Shown here piece by piece: positions 42,402 to 50,875 of a stretch of 64,000 nt of DNA (within the stretch, counting starts at the first letter, position 1; each line of letters begins with the position of its first letter). The DNA is taken from NCBI GenBank assembly GCA_035507035.1, contig DATJOJ010000037.1, forward strand, positions 53,961 to 117,960, in the 5' to 3' direction. The notes below the pieces were generated by a model. The model had not been told where the DNA came from, did not search any database, and was given only the letters and a program-made list of their open reading frames with translations. Made by a program: the position numbers and the translations under genes. The DNA is from DATJOJ01 sp035507035. Its GTDB lineage: Bacteria; Acidobacteriota; Terriglobia; Terriglobales; Acidobacteriaceae.

Positions 42402-42554
42402 ATGAGATTTGTTGCGTTAGCGCTGGCAATTCTGGTTGCGCTCTGCGGCATGGTCGGCGGAGCACACCTGTGGTGGACGCTAGGAAGAAAGAAGCGAACG
42501 ACCAAGGACGAACGACCAAGGACGACCGACGTAAGGTTAGAAGCTAGAAGCTGA
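42402..42554 (+). CDS. Possible 50-aa membrane peptide between lptB and rpoN
   Basis: A short frame not explained by its neighbours. An N-terminal hydrophobic helix (residues 2-25, FVALALAILVALCGMVGGAHLWW) is followed by a basic tail (RKKRTTKDERPRTT). Positive-inside topology would place the tail in the cytoplasm. The tail from about residue 32 is encoded by heptamer repeats (42495 onward). There is no strong ribosome site. It may be a real small membrane protein whose end was extended by repeat growth, or a chance frame. Confidence 0.4.
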   Translation: MRFVALALAILVALCGMVGGAHLWWTLGRKKRTTKDERPRTTDVRLEARS

Positions 42555-42557
42555 ATC
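42495..42557 (+). repeat. Heptamer tandem repeat running up to rpoN
   Basis: Nine consecutive 7-base units: CGAACGA, CCAAGGA, CGAACGA, CCAAGGA, CGACCGA, CGTAAGG, TTAGAAG, CTAGAAG, CTGAATC. The array ends one base before the rpoN ATG at 42559 and leaves no room for a standard ribosome site. Confidence 0.75.
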
Positions 42558-42558
42558 T

Positions 42559-44337
42559 ATGGTAATGCTCCAGCCAAAATTGCACCTCAAGGTCTCGCAA
42601 CGTCAGATCCTGACGCCAGGCCTGGTGCAAATGGTCAGCGTGCTCGCGCTCAACAAACTTGAGCTGCGGGACATGATCAATACCGAGATGGTGGAGAACC
42701 CAGTCCTTGAGGAACTCGAAGACGCAGTTCCGCTGCTCGATGACGTCGATCGCAAGCAGGAAGATCGCGACCATTCTGCGACTACAGAGGAAAGTCCGAC
42801 CGCCGCAGAGGAAAAGAAGGATCCATTTGAAGAAATTGACTTTGGCTCGTTTTTTCAGGAATATCTCGATCCCGGCTACCGTAGCCAAAGGGAATCCGAA
42901 GACATCGAGCGGCCATCCTTCGAGAATTTTCTTTCCAGGCCCAGCACCCTCACCGACCATCTGATTTGGCAATTGGGTTCGCTCCCCACGCGTCCTCCGG
43001 TTCGTGAGGCAGCGGAACTCGTGATCGGAAACCTGAATGAAGATGGCTATCTCATCGCCAGCGACGATGAACTGATGGGGGTCGCTCCGCCCGCACCTCC
43101 GGAGTCCGACGCAGCTGCGGCCGAAAACGTCGTGAAAGAAGCTGCCGCTCTGGGTCTCGCATCCGAGGGACTGTCTTCCGCTGAATCGCTCCTGTCGCAA
43201 GAAACCGGCGCAAGCGAACCGGCGCCCACGCCAGACTGGGGTTCGCTGACCATCGATTCCGAGCCGACGATGGAGGAATCGCCGAGTGCAGTGACAGAGC
43301 CAGTCTCGGTTGCTGCCGCGCCCGCCGAGGCAACTCCTTCGCCCGCGCCCGCATTCACCGTGAACTTTACCCTGGCTGATCTTCACGAAGCCATGGAATT
43401 GGTTCGCCAGCTGGATCCGCCCGGAGTGGCCTGCCGCGACCTGCGCGACTGCCTGCTTTACCAGCTTCGTTTCCATAAGCAGCAGTTGGAGTCGCACAAG
43501 AACGGTAATGGCGATCGCGAAGCAACGGCCGAGGTTCTTACCGATGCCATCGCCATCGTCGATCAGCACTTGCGCGCTCTGCAAAGCAAGCAGCACAAGG
43601 AAATTGCGCGTGCTTTGAATCGGCCGCCTGAGGCGATTGAGGCTGCCCTCAATTACATCCGCACCCTCGATCCGCGCCCCGGTCTGCGCTACAACAAAGT
43701 GCAGGCTCGGTTGATCGAACCAGATGTTGCCTTTGTCAAGCATGGTGACGAGTGGCTCGTCATCATGAATGACGAAGACGTTCCTCAGCTGCGCCTGAAT
43801 CCTGCGTACAGGCGTCTGCTGGTCAAAGACGGTAACGACAAAGACACGCGCAATTATGTAAAAGAACGTTACAAGAGCGCGATTCAGCTCATCAAAAACA
43901 TCGAGCAGCGCAAGCAGACCATCATGCGCGTTTGCCATTCCATCGTCGCCCGCCAGCAGGACTTCCTGGAAAAGGGCATTGACGAACTCAAGCCCATGAT
44001 GATCAAAGAAGTGGCGGAAGAAATCGGCGTGCACCCATCCACCGTCTCGCGCGCCGTCGCCAACAAGTACGGCCATACTCCTCAAGGCGTATTCGAACTG
44101 CGTTACTTCTTCAGCGAGAGCGTAAACGGCCCAGAGGGCGGCAATACTTCGCTGCTCATCCTCAAGCGCCGCGTTAAGAAGCTTATCGACGAAGAAGACC
44201 CCACTCGGCCGTTGACCGACGAGCAGATCACCCGCATTCTCCAGTCGCAGGGGATCCAGGTCACTCGCCGCACGGTCGCGAAGTACCGGGAGGACATGCG
44301 CATCCCGAGCACTCACCAGCGCAGAGTGAAAAAGTAG
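42559..44337 (+). CDS. rpoN: RNA polymerase sigma-54 factor
   Basis: A 592-residue alternative sigma factor for enhancer-dependent promoters. Region I (LQPKLHLKVSQRQILTPGLVQMVSVLALNKLEL) is glutamine/leucine-rich and contacts activators. The core-binding domain starts near residue 115. The helix-turn-helix (IKEVAEEIGVHPSTVSRAVANKY) and the RpoN box (RRTVAKYRE) near the C-terminus are intact. It is about 100 residues longer than the E. coli protein, because an acidic Ala/Pro/Glu-rich stretch (about 172-268) splits the core-binding domain. It follows lptB, as in many bacteria, and precedes hpf. Confidence 0.96.
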   Translation: MVMLQPKLHLKVSQRQILTPGLVQMVSVLALNKLELRDMINTEMVENPVLEELEDAVPLLDDVDRKQEDRDHSATTEESPTAAEEKKDPFEEIDFGSFFQEYLDPGYRSQRESEDIERPSFENFLSRPSTLTDHLIWQLGSLPTRPPVREAAELVIGNLNEDGYLIASDDELMGVAPPAPPESDAAAAENVVKEAAALGLASEGLSSAESLLSQETGASEPAPTPDWGSLTIDSEPTMEESPSAVTEPVSVAAAPAEATPSPAPAFTVNFTLADLHEAMELVRQLDPPGVACRDLRDCLLYQLRFHKQQLESHKNGNGDREATAEVLTDAIAIVDQHLRALQSKQHKEIARALNRPPEAIEAALNYIRTLDPRPGLRYNKVQARLIEPDVAFVKHGDEWLVIMNDEDVPQLRLNPAYRRLLVKDGNDKDTRNYVKERYKSAIQLIKNIEQRKQTIMRVCHSIVARQQDFLEKGIDELKPMMIKEVAEEIGVHPSTVSRAVANKYGHTPQGVFELRYFFSESVNGPEGGNTSLLILKRRVKKLIDEEDPTRPLTDEQITRILQSQGIQVTRRTVAKYREDMRIPSTHQRRVKK

Positions 44338-44340
44338 TGC

Positions 44341-44403
44341 AGAGGTAAGAAGTAAGAATGCAAACGTATGAACATTCTGCATTCCGCCTTTTGACTTCTT
44401 ACT
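44341..44403 (+). repeat. Heptamer array with inverted halves before hpf
   Basis: Seven-base periodicity runs through AGAGGTA, AGAAGTA, AGAATGC ... TTTGACT, TCTTACT. The right half is roughly the reverse complement of the left (GAATGCA pairs with TGCATTC; AGTAAGA with TCTTACT), so the array could form a loose hairpin in the rpoN-hpf gap. Confidence 0.5.
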
Positions 44404-44456
44404 GGTTTCAATGTGGTGCCCGTAAGAAAGAAAGCGAAATTTCAGGAGGGGCGCTC

Positions 44457-45065
44457 ATGAACGTGGAATACACCGGCAGACAGTATGAAGTGACGCCTGC
44501 CATCCGCAAGGAAGTTGAAACCGGCCTTACTAAAATCCGTAAAATTCTCGGCGACAAATTCGAAACCAAAGTCATCCTCACCGTGGAAAAACACCGCCAT
44601 AAAGCGGAAATTACCATCAGCCCGCGCAATGGTCCCTTGGTTGGGCTGGCCCAGGCCCGCGACATGAGCAAAGCCGTCGGCGAAGCGCTGGAGCACCTGG
44701 AAAAGCAGGCGGTCAAATACAAGACCAAGTGGCGCACCAAGAAACGCCATAACCACAAGAGTGCGAGCCCGAAGAAGTGGAATGGCAGCGCGCCCCAGGA
44801 ATCGCTTGAAACCGCGGTTGGATTGAGCGAGAAAACCGCCGTCGGAGTGTTGGTACACAAGTTCCCGGCGGTCGCCAAATCTACCGAGGTCCACCTGGTG
44901 CACTCCGAGGAAGCTGTCGCGCTTCGTCCCATGACGCTCGAAGAAGCCATCAAGGAAGCGCACTTTCGCGATCGCGATGTCTTCGTCTTCCGCGATCCCA
45001 AAGGCAAAGTCATGGTCCTTCACCGCACTCGGGAAGGGAAGATGGAGCTGATCGAAGCGCCATAG
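44457..45065 (+). CDS. hpf: Ribosome hibernation promoting factor, long form
   Basis: A 202-residue cytosolic protein that pairs 70S ribosomes into inactive dimers in stationary phase. The N-terminal S30AE domain (MNVEYTGRQYEVTPAIRKEVETGL ... KHRHKAEITISPRNG) covers about 1-100. A basic linker follows, then the C-terminal dimerisation domain (VVHKFPAV-like, here VLVHKFPAVAKSTEV ... MTLEEAIKEAHFRDRDVFVFRDPKGKVMVLHR). AGGAGG precedes the ATG at 44457. An upstream in-frame ATG at 44358 would add only repeat-encoded residues. It is next to rpoN, a common arrangement, and ends before a strong terminator. Confidence 0.95.
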   Translation: MNVEYTGRQYEVTPAIRKEVETGLTKIRKILGDKFETKVILTVEKHRHKAEITISPRNGPLVGLAQARDMSKAVGEALEHLEKQAVKYKTKWRTKKRHNHKSASPKKWNGSAPQESLETAVGLSEKTAVGVLVHKFPAVAKSTEVHLVHSEEAVALRPMTLEEAIKEAHFRDRDVFVFRDPKGKVMVLHRTREGKMELIEAP

Positions 45066-45129
45066 TTCGTGGGGATGTCCGCCCTCGGCCGTCCCTACCG
45101 ACTGAAACCAGGCAGCAGCAGTCTTCAAG

Positions 45130-45155
45130 AAGGACGGGCCCCGCCCGTCCTTTTT
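45130..45155 (+). terminator. Rho-independent terminator after hpf
   Basis: AAGGACGGGC - CCC - GCCCGTCCTT forms a 10-bp GC-rich stem followed by a run of T. It lies 65 bases after the hpf stop and ends the lptC/A-lptB-rpoN-hpf transcription unit. Confidence 0.85.
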
Positions 45156-45190
45156 ACGTTTGGTGTACTCTGGCTTGGCTGGGGGACTCC

Positions 45191-45757
45191 ATGAAGATGA
45201 TCGTTCTCGTTGCTTCCTTTCTGTTTCTCGTTTCAACCGCATTCGCTCAAAAGGACGACGTCCCCAAAACCCTTGCCGACAGCGTCGGTGGCACGTTGAA
45301 GTGGGCCGAGGATCAGTTCTATTCCGTTGCTGAAGCCATGCCCGGGAACAAATACGGCTACATCCCAACCGCGGGGAATTTCAAGGACGCTCGTTCATTT
45401 GCCGAGCAGGTAAAGCACGTCGCCTGTGCCCAGTTCGCCTTCTTCAACGAAATTGAAGGTAAAACTCCACCCGACCTCTGCGAAAAGGGAGGACCGTCGC
45501 CCGCAAAGACGAAGGCTGAATTGCTGAAGTATCTGCAGGACTCATTCGATTACGGCAATAAAGCCCTGCAGACGATCGATGCCAAGAACGCTCTCGATCG
45601 CGTCGAAGGACGTTATGCAGGGCCGAACACAAAGCTGGGCATGGCTGTAGTCGCTGTCTGGCACGTCACCGACCATTACGGCCAGATCGTTGAATATTTG
45701 CGCATGAACGACATCATTCCGCCGAACACGCAAAAGTATGGGCTGAAAGTGAGGTAG
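45191..45757 (+). CDS. Exported DinB-fold protein
   Basis: A 188-residue protein with a signal peptide (MKMIVLVASFLFLVSTAFAQ) and a four-helix DinB/YfiT-type bundle. Candidate metal histidines lie in KHVACAQFAFF and in VWHVTDHYGQIVEYLR, the last being the typical C-terminal motif. Most DinB proteins are cytosolic thiol transferases or of unknown role; a secreted version is common in Acidobacteriota. GGGGGA precedes the ATG, and GTACTCT upstream may be a -10 box. It is a single gene following the hpf terminator. Confidence 0.85.
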   Translation: MKMIVLVASFLFLVSTAFAQKDDVPKTLADSVGGTLKWAEDQFYSVAEAMPGNKYGYIPTAGNFKDARSFAEQVKHVACAQFAFFNEIEGKTPPDLCEKGGPSPAKTKAELLKYLQDSFDYGNKALQTIDAKNALDRVEGRYAGPNTKLGMAVVAVWHVTDHYGQIVEYLRMNDIIPPNTQKYGLKVR

Positions 45758-45798
45758 TAGAAGGCACGCTCGTGCGCGCCCCTCGACCCCTCGTACTC

Positions 45799-48700
45799 TT
45801 ACTGCTGTCCCCCTGCTTTCTGTTGTGAGCTCTCCTCCGCGCTGGTGCGCATCGTTGACCAGTTGTATACCGGATACTTTGGTCGCTTAATCTCAGGCGC
45901 CGGATGTTCTTTCACTTCCTCGAGCGCCACAGCAACCGCTTTTTCCAGTTGCGGATCGCGTCCCTTGCGCCACATTGCTGGATCAAACTGTACTTCGATG
46001 TCCGGCGAGATGCCTTTGTTTTCGACATCGAACTCACCCGTGTCGGGGTTGAAGATGCCCCAGCGTGGCGCGGTCACTTCGCCGCCATCTATCAAACTTG
46101 GATAGCCGCCGATACCAATCAATCCGCCCCATGTCCGCGTGCCAATCAGTGGCCCCGTGCCCAACCGCTTGAACATCCACGGCAGCGCATCGCCGCCAGA
46201 CCCGGCGTATTGATTGATCAACATTACTTTCGGACCAAAAATTGTTTGTGGAATCAGATTGTCTGCTCCGTCACGATTCATGGCTGCAAGCAGTCGTGGC
46301 CGTGCCAGCCAATCCACAATGTAGTCAGCGATCGCCCCGCCGCCATTGAAGCGCTCGTCGATGACGGCGCCCTGTTTGTCGGACTGCGCGAAATAGTAGC
46401 GATTGAAGTTGGTGTAACCATTGATTCCGGTGTCCGGCAGATAGACGTAAGCCAACCGTCCCCCGCTGAGTTTCTCAACCTCACGGCGATTGTCATCCAT
46501 CCAGGCCCGCAAACGCAGATTGCGCTCGCTCGCGATTGGCACCACCGTGACGCTGCGGGCGTCTTTCCCGCTCGGGTCGGAGCCGACTTTCAATTGCACT
46601 GACTTGCCCGCAGTCTCTATAAAGAAGCTGTAGATTTCGTCCGTCCCGCGCAATTCGCGTCCGTTGACCGCAAGCAGGTATTCTCCTTCGTGAATGTTGA
46701 CACCCGGTTCCGTTAGCGGTGCGCGCAAGCGCGGGTTCCAGTTCTCGCCGAAATAAACGCGCGAGAAGCGGTAACGTCCGTTGACAATCGTGTAGTCCGC
46801 GCCCAACAGGCCCGTGCTTACGTGTCTCACTTCCGGCCGATCGCCGCCAAATACGTAAACGTGTTGCGCGGTGATGTCACCCAGCATGTCGGCGAAAATG
46901 TAGTTCAGATCGGCGCGGCTCATGACGTTGTCCACGTATGGCTGATATTCCGCCATGAGCAATTTCATGTTGGCGCCGTGCAGGTTGGGATCGTAGAAAA
47001 AGTCGCGTTCGATCCGCCACGTCTCGCGGAACATCTGCTGCCATTCCGCGCGCGGATCGACTTCAACTTCCATCGCGCTGGTTTTCAGAGCGCTGTCGTG
47101 CTTGGCTCCCGGCTCGCCAGATTTGCCGAGCGCATCCACAGGTTTAATGAACCACGTGCCATGCGGCCGTTCCCCATTTCCTTCCGCCGCCATAGGATTA
47201 TGCTCAGGCAGTTGTTCATAGAGGATCTTTTCGCTATTGGCGGAAATGAAGAAGCTGCCGATATTGTCCAGCACTTTGTCGGTTTTTCGCGAACAGATGT
47301 CAAATTTGTGAACAATCTGGGCTTCACTGCCGCTGTCGCGGTCATTGATCATCGGCGCTTCCAACAGATAAAGTACGTGGGTCTTGCCCGCCAGCATCTC
47401 CGAGTAATTCCGCGCCGGGAACGGAAGGCCGAGAATCCGCTGATCGATGTTCTCGAAATCGATCTTCACTGTGACTGTTTCTTTCGCTTTACTGCTGTCC
47501 TTCTTTGCCGCATCTTTATTGTCGGCGCTTTTATCCGAATCTTTCGCTTTATCCCCTGCGCCGCCCTTGGCCTGGTCGTCAGCCTTGCATTCGTCCTCGA
47601 ACGGGCTCTTGCTCGCCGCGGCTTGATCCGAGCCATCCGCCGAAATCTTCTCCTCATCGCTTTGCGGGGCGAGCGGCGATCTCTGCTCTTTGTTGAGAAC
47701 GATGACGTATCCGCTGCTGGTTACCGGGACTTTGAACCCGCCCATGCTGCTGGCCATCACCGGCCCCACATCGGTGCTGGCGATGAAGTAGAGATACTTT
47801 CCGTTCTTATCGAACACCGCATAATCCGCGTCACTCATGCCATCGGTGACTTGATGCGGAGCCTTGTCCTCCACTCCATAAATAAAGACCGCGCGCATTC
47901 CGCTCTTCAGTTGACGCGTATAGGCGACCCAGCGGCTGTCCGGCGACCAGGAAGCATCGAACCCAGAGCCCGGGCCATTTTCATAGGGATTGGTATCGAT
48001 CAAAACCGGTTTTGCGGTTGTAATGTCCACATACCACAGGTGCAGGTGTTTGTCGCTGTAAACGATCTTTTTGCTGTCGGGCGACCAGATCGGAGAATAG
48101 TAAAACGACGGCGAATCACTGAGGGTAATTTTGCGTGTCTCGCTGAGTCCATCCTGCGAACTCAAATGCAGCGCATATTCTCCCGATTCATCCGAGAAGT
48201 AAGCAATCCATTTCCCATCCGGAGACCATGCGGGATCGCGGTCAGCCACTGCCGGTGAGCGCGTGATATTACGAATGTCGCCATGCTCCGCCGGAACCGT
48301 CAGAATCTCGCCGTGGGCTTCAAATACCGCACGCACGCCAGTAGGAGAAATGTTCGCGTGCTCGATATCGTCTGCGACTTTCACGAAGTGAGGCCGAACC
48401 GCTGGGAAATCGCCAGTTACGCGAATGTCGACCGCGTGTTGCGTTTTGCTTGCAGGATCGAAAAGATGGATCGATCCGAATTGCTCATAAACGATGGCGT
48501 CCGGTCCCGCCGAAGCTGATTTGATATCCAACCCGTTGCTGGGAACCGCTTCGCTGACTTGCTTGCTGCTCACGTCGTAAGCAAACAGGTTCACCGTCCC
48601 GTTCCGATCGGAAAGAAAATAAACGTAGCCGCCCAACCACATCGGTGTGGAGTCGTTCGAATTGGTTCGCGGAACCGCCTCAACGCTGGAGTCAGACAGA

Positions 48701-49335
48701 TTGGCAATCCAAATCGGCGACGCCAAGCCGCCGCGATAATGCTTCAGCCCGCGCTGAAATTCCCAGTTTTCCTTGAAGTTGCTGTAAGGCACATAGGCCA
48801 TGTGCGAATTGTCGGGCGAATATGAGCCTTGCTCCGCCATCGGCAGCGGAATTTCCTCTGGCAGGCCGCCATCCACACTGACGGTAAACAAACGATTGAA
48901 GCCCGAGAAGCTGTTGCGCGTGGAGCGGAAGAGCACGCGCTTGCCGTCGCGCGTCCAGCCGACAACCTGGTCCGCCCCCGGATGCGACGTCAGCCGCTTC
49001 GGAATCCCTCCCGCCACAGGGATCACATAGACATCCTGATTGCCGTCGTATTCCCCGGTAAAGGCGATCATCGTTCCATCCGGAGAGAAAACCGGATCGA
49101 TTTCGATCCCAACATCGCTCGTCAAGCGGCTTGCTTCGCCGCCATTGCGGTCCACGATCCAGAGATCGCCGCCATAGCTGAACGCAATCTGCGTTTTGCT
49201 GACGGTCGGAGTTCGCAGAAGCGCGGTATTGCTGGGCTGTGCGTAGGCAATAGGGGCTGCAACGAAACATAACAATGCTGAAAGAAGCGCAACGGCGAAC
49301 AGGGCGGACGGAAAACGACGCAAGTGGAATAACAT
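45799..49335 (-). CDS. Tricorn-like S41 peptidase with beta-propellers and PDZ
   Basis: A 1178-residue exported protease. A signal peptide (LLSALLCFVAAPIAYAQ) is followed by two WD40/TolB-like propeller segments with repeated DPVFSPDGTMIAF and DPAWSPDGKWIAYFSD units. A charged Lys/Asp linker covers about 575-620, and a tricorn core domain then carries HVYVFGG. A PDZ-like region (YLLAVNGREL) and the C-terminal S41 catalytic domain, with nucleophile Ser1046 in NQYAGSGGDALP, complete it. GGAGG supports the ATG. It probably degrades peptides in the periplasm. The gene is alone on this strand. Related tricorn-type proteins are frequent in this phylum. Confidence 0.92.
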   Translation of the reverse strand: MLFHLRRFPSALFAVALLSALLCFVAAPIAYAQPSNTALLRTPTVSKTQIAFSYGGDLWIVDRNGGEASRLTSDVGIEIDPVFSPDGTMIAFTGEYDGNQDVYVIPVAGGIPKRLTSHPGADQVVGWTRDGKRVLFRSTRNSFSGFNRLFTVSVDGGLPEEIPLPMAEQGSYSPDNSHMAYVPYSNFKENWEFQRGLKHYRGGLASPIWIANLSDSSVEAVPRTNSNDSTPMWLGGYVYFLSDRNGTVNLFAYDVSSKQVSEAVPSNGLDIKSASAGPDAIVYEQFGSIHLFDPASKTQHAVDIRVTGDFPAVRPHFVKVADDIEHANISPTGVRAVFEAHGEILTVPAEHGDIRNITRSPAVADRDPAWSPDGKWIAYFSDESGEYALHLSSQDGLSETRKITLSDSPSFYYSPIWSPDSKKIVYSDKHLHLWYVDITTAKPVLIDTNPYENGPGSGFDASWSPDSRWVAYTRQLKSGMRAVFIYGVEDKAPHQVTDGMSDADYAVFDKNGKYLYFIASTDVGPVMASSMGGFKVPVTSSGYVIVLNKEQRSPLAPQSDEEKISADGSDQAAASKSPFEDECKADDQAKGGAGDKAKDSDKSADNKDAAKKDSSKAKETVTVKIDFENIDQRILGLPFPARNYSEMLAGKTHVLYLLEAPMINDRDSGSEAQIVHKFDICSRKTDKVLDNIGSFFISANSEKILYEQLPEHNPMAAEGNGERPHGTWFIKPVDALGKSGEPGAKHDSALKTSAMEVEVDPRAEWQQMFRETWRIERDFFYDPNLHGANMKLLMAEYQPYVDNVMSRADLNYIFADMLGDITAQHVYVFGGDRPEVRHVSTGLLGADYTIVNGRYRFSRVYFGENWNPRLRAPLTEPGVNIHEGEYLLAVNGRELRGTDEIYSFFIETAGKSVQLKVGSDPSGKDARSVTVVPIASERNLRLRAWMDDNRREVEKLSGGRLAYVYLPDTGINGYTNFNRYYFAQSDKQGAVIDERFNGGGAIADYIVDWLARPRLLAAMNRDGADNLIPQTIFGPKVMLINQYAGSGGDALPWMFKRLGTGPLIGTRTWGGLIGIGGYPSLIDGGEVTAPRWGIFNPDTGEFDVENKGISPDIEVQFDPAMWRKGRDPQLEKAVAVALEEVKEHPAPEIKRPKYPVYNWSTMRTSAEESSQQKAGGQQ

Positions 49336-49522
49336 AAACGCCTCCAGGCTAAGACAGACGGCGGGAAGCCGCTAAGTGTCTAACTACAATTCAATCTGGC
49401 TTGAAATATCGCGAAAAGTCTAACACACGCGAACCCAAGGTCTGTGTCGCCACTGTCTGGAGCGCCGGCTTGGTACCCCAAGCGAATAACAACCGTCCCT
49501 TGATCTGAGATAATTCGGGGAA

Positions 49523-50704
49523 ATGAGCAAGGTCGCACGAGCGGTGTCGCCTCGAATCGTCAGCATCGAAGACTTTCGTCCTGCAGCCCGTCGTCGCCTG
49601 CCGAAAGTCGTCTTCGATTACCTCGATGGTGGCGCCGAGGGTGAAGTCACGCTGCGAGAGAATCGCCGTGCATTCGAAGAGGTCACGCTGCGTCCCCGCC
49701 AAGCTGTCATCTTCCCGCAATGCGACTTACGCACCCGCGTTTTGGGTTTTGACCTCACGCTTCCATTTCTCCTCGCGCCCGTCGGCTACAGCCGCTTGAT
49801 GCATCCCGATGGCGAAGTGGCGGCCTCCCGGGCGGCGGGATCGGCAGGAACCGCTTACATTCTGTCGACCATCTCCGGACATCGAATGGAAGACGTCCGA
49901 GCCGCATCGTCCGGCCCAGTCTTCTATCAGATGTATATCATTGGCGGTCGAGCCGCCGCCGAGGGCATGATCGACCGCGCCCGCAAAGCCGGATTCTCCG
50001 CTCTTGTCATCACCATTGATACTCCTGTCTCCGGAATGCGAGAGCGCGACTATCGCAACGGAATGCGGGAGCTGATGGGCGGCAATCCATTGGCAAAAAT
50101 TCCGTTTTTGCCGCAACTGCTCGTGCGGCCTGGCTGGCTCGCGAGTTTTCTGCTAGATGGCGGAATGCCCGCGTTGCCCAACGTTATAGTTCCGGGTCAA
50201 GGAGAAATGCCGTTGATGGACATCAAAGCTGCCCTTGCCAATGCAGCCGTGGCCTGGGAAGACCTGCGCTGGATTCGCGAGTTGTGGCGTGGCCCGATCG
50301 TTGTGAAAGGCATTCTCACCGCCGACGATGCCCGCCGAGCGGTAGATGAAGGCGCCAGCGCCATCGTGGTTTCGAATCATGGTGGCCGTCAACTCGATTG
50401 TGTCTCAGCTACTCTGCGCGCTCTTCCGGAAATCGTTGCTGCCGTCAAAGGCCGAACTGAAATTTTGATGGATGGCGGCATCCGCAGGGGAAGCGACATC
50501 GTGAAGGCAATCTGTTTGGGCGCCAGTGCCGTCTTGTGTGGCCGCGCTTATGCTTATGGCCTATCAGTCGCCGGCGAAGCAGGAGTTGCCCGCGCAATCG
50601 AAATCTTGCGAACCGACCTCGATCGGACACTTCACCTGCTCGGCTGCCCATCGATCTCCGCGCTCGATCGTTCCTATGTCAATGTTCCAGCAAGCTGGAC
50701 ATAA
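49523..50704 (+). CDS. FMN-dependent alpha-hydroxyacid oxidase/dehydrogenase
   Basis: A 393-residue TIM-barrel flavoenzyme of the lactate dehydrogenase (LldD)/glycolate oxidase/mandelate dehydrogenase family. The N-terminus VSIEDFRPAARRRLPKVVFDYLDGGAEGEVTLREN is diagnostic. FMN and substrate residues occur in FLLAPVGYSRL, TIDTPVSGMRERDYRNG, the catalytic His286 (VSNHGGRQLD) and the phosphate loop MDGGIRRGSDIVKA. It oxidises a 2-hydroxyacid to the 2-oxoacid; L-lactate is a reasonable but unproven substrate. GGGGA lies upstream of the ATG. The NAD-dependent ldh about 11 kb away could supply or share its substrate. Confidence 0.9.
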   Translation: MSKVARAVSPRIVSIEDFRPAARRRLPKVVFDYLDGGAEGEVTLRENRRAFEEVTLRPRQAVIFPQCDLRTRVLGFDLTLPFLLAPVGYSRLMHPDGEVAASRAAGSAGTAYILSTISGHRMEDVRAASSGPVFYQMYIIGGRAAAEGMIDRARKAGFSALVITIDTPVSGMRERDYRNGMRELMGGNPLAKIPFLPQLLVRPGWLASFLLDGGMPALPNVIVPGQGEMPLMDIKAALANAAVAWEDLRWIRELWRGPIVVKGILTADDARRAVDEGASAIVVSNHGGRQLDCVSATLRALPEIVAAVKGRTEILMDGGIRRGSDIVKAICLGASAVLCGRAYAYGLSVAGEAGVARAIEILRTDLDRTLHLLGCPSISALDRSYVNVPASWT

Positions 50705-50778
50705 GCTGTTAGTGGTGCACCGGCGTCATCCTGAAGCCCTCGGTTCCACCAGCGGGCGAGAGCCTGCCCTAAGCGGAC

Positions 50779-50792
50779 CGCGCGGTAGCGCG
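50779..50792. repeat. Hairpin within a repeat-like intergenic stretch
   Basis: CGCGC-GGTA-GCGCG lies in the 171-base gap between the hydroxyacid oxidase and the first permease. The surrounding sequence opens with CGTCATCCTGA (50727) and contains GAGTCGAA, both reminiscent of the palindromic repeat family at 33431, but a full copy is not present. Confidence 0.35.
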
Positions 50793-50875
50793 AGGGAGTC
50801 GAACGGGGATATCACAACGTGTAACATAGGGACATAAACAAGAATGGACGCTTGGATTCGTCCGGGAATTCACCC

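Noticed and set aside
42544..44382. Very long open frame antisense to rpoN
   Set aside because: The sense strand encodes a clear sigma-54 protein over the same span. The antisense frame has no recognisable motif and is a GC-bias shadow.
44358..44456. N-terminal extension of hpf
   Set aside because: It reads through the inverted heptamer array, while AGGAGG directly precedes the ATG at 44457 where the conserved S30AE domain begins.
46822..48258. 478-codon frame antisense to the tricorn-like protease
   Set aside because: It lies wholly within a well-supported gene on the other strand and has a His/Arg/Phe-rich, non-protein-like composition.
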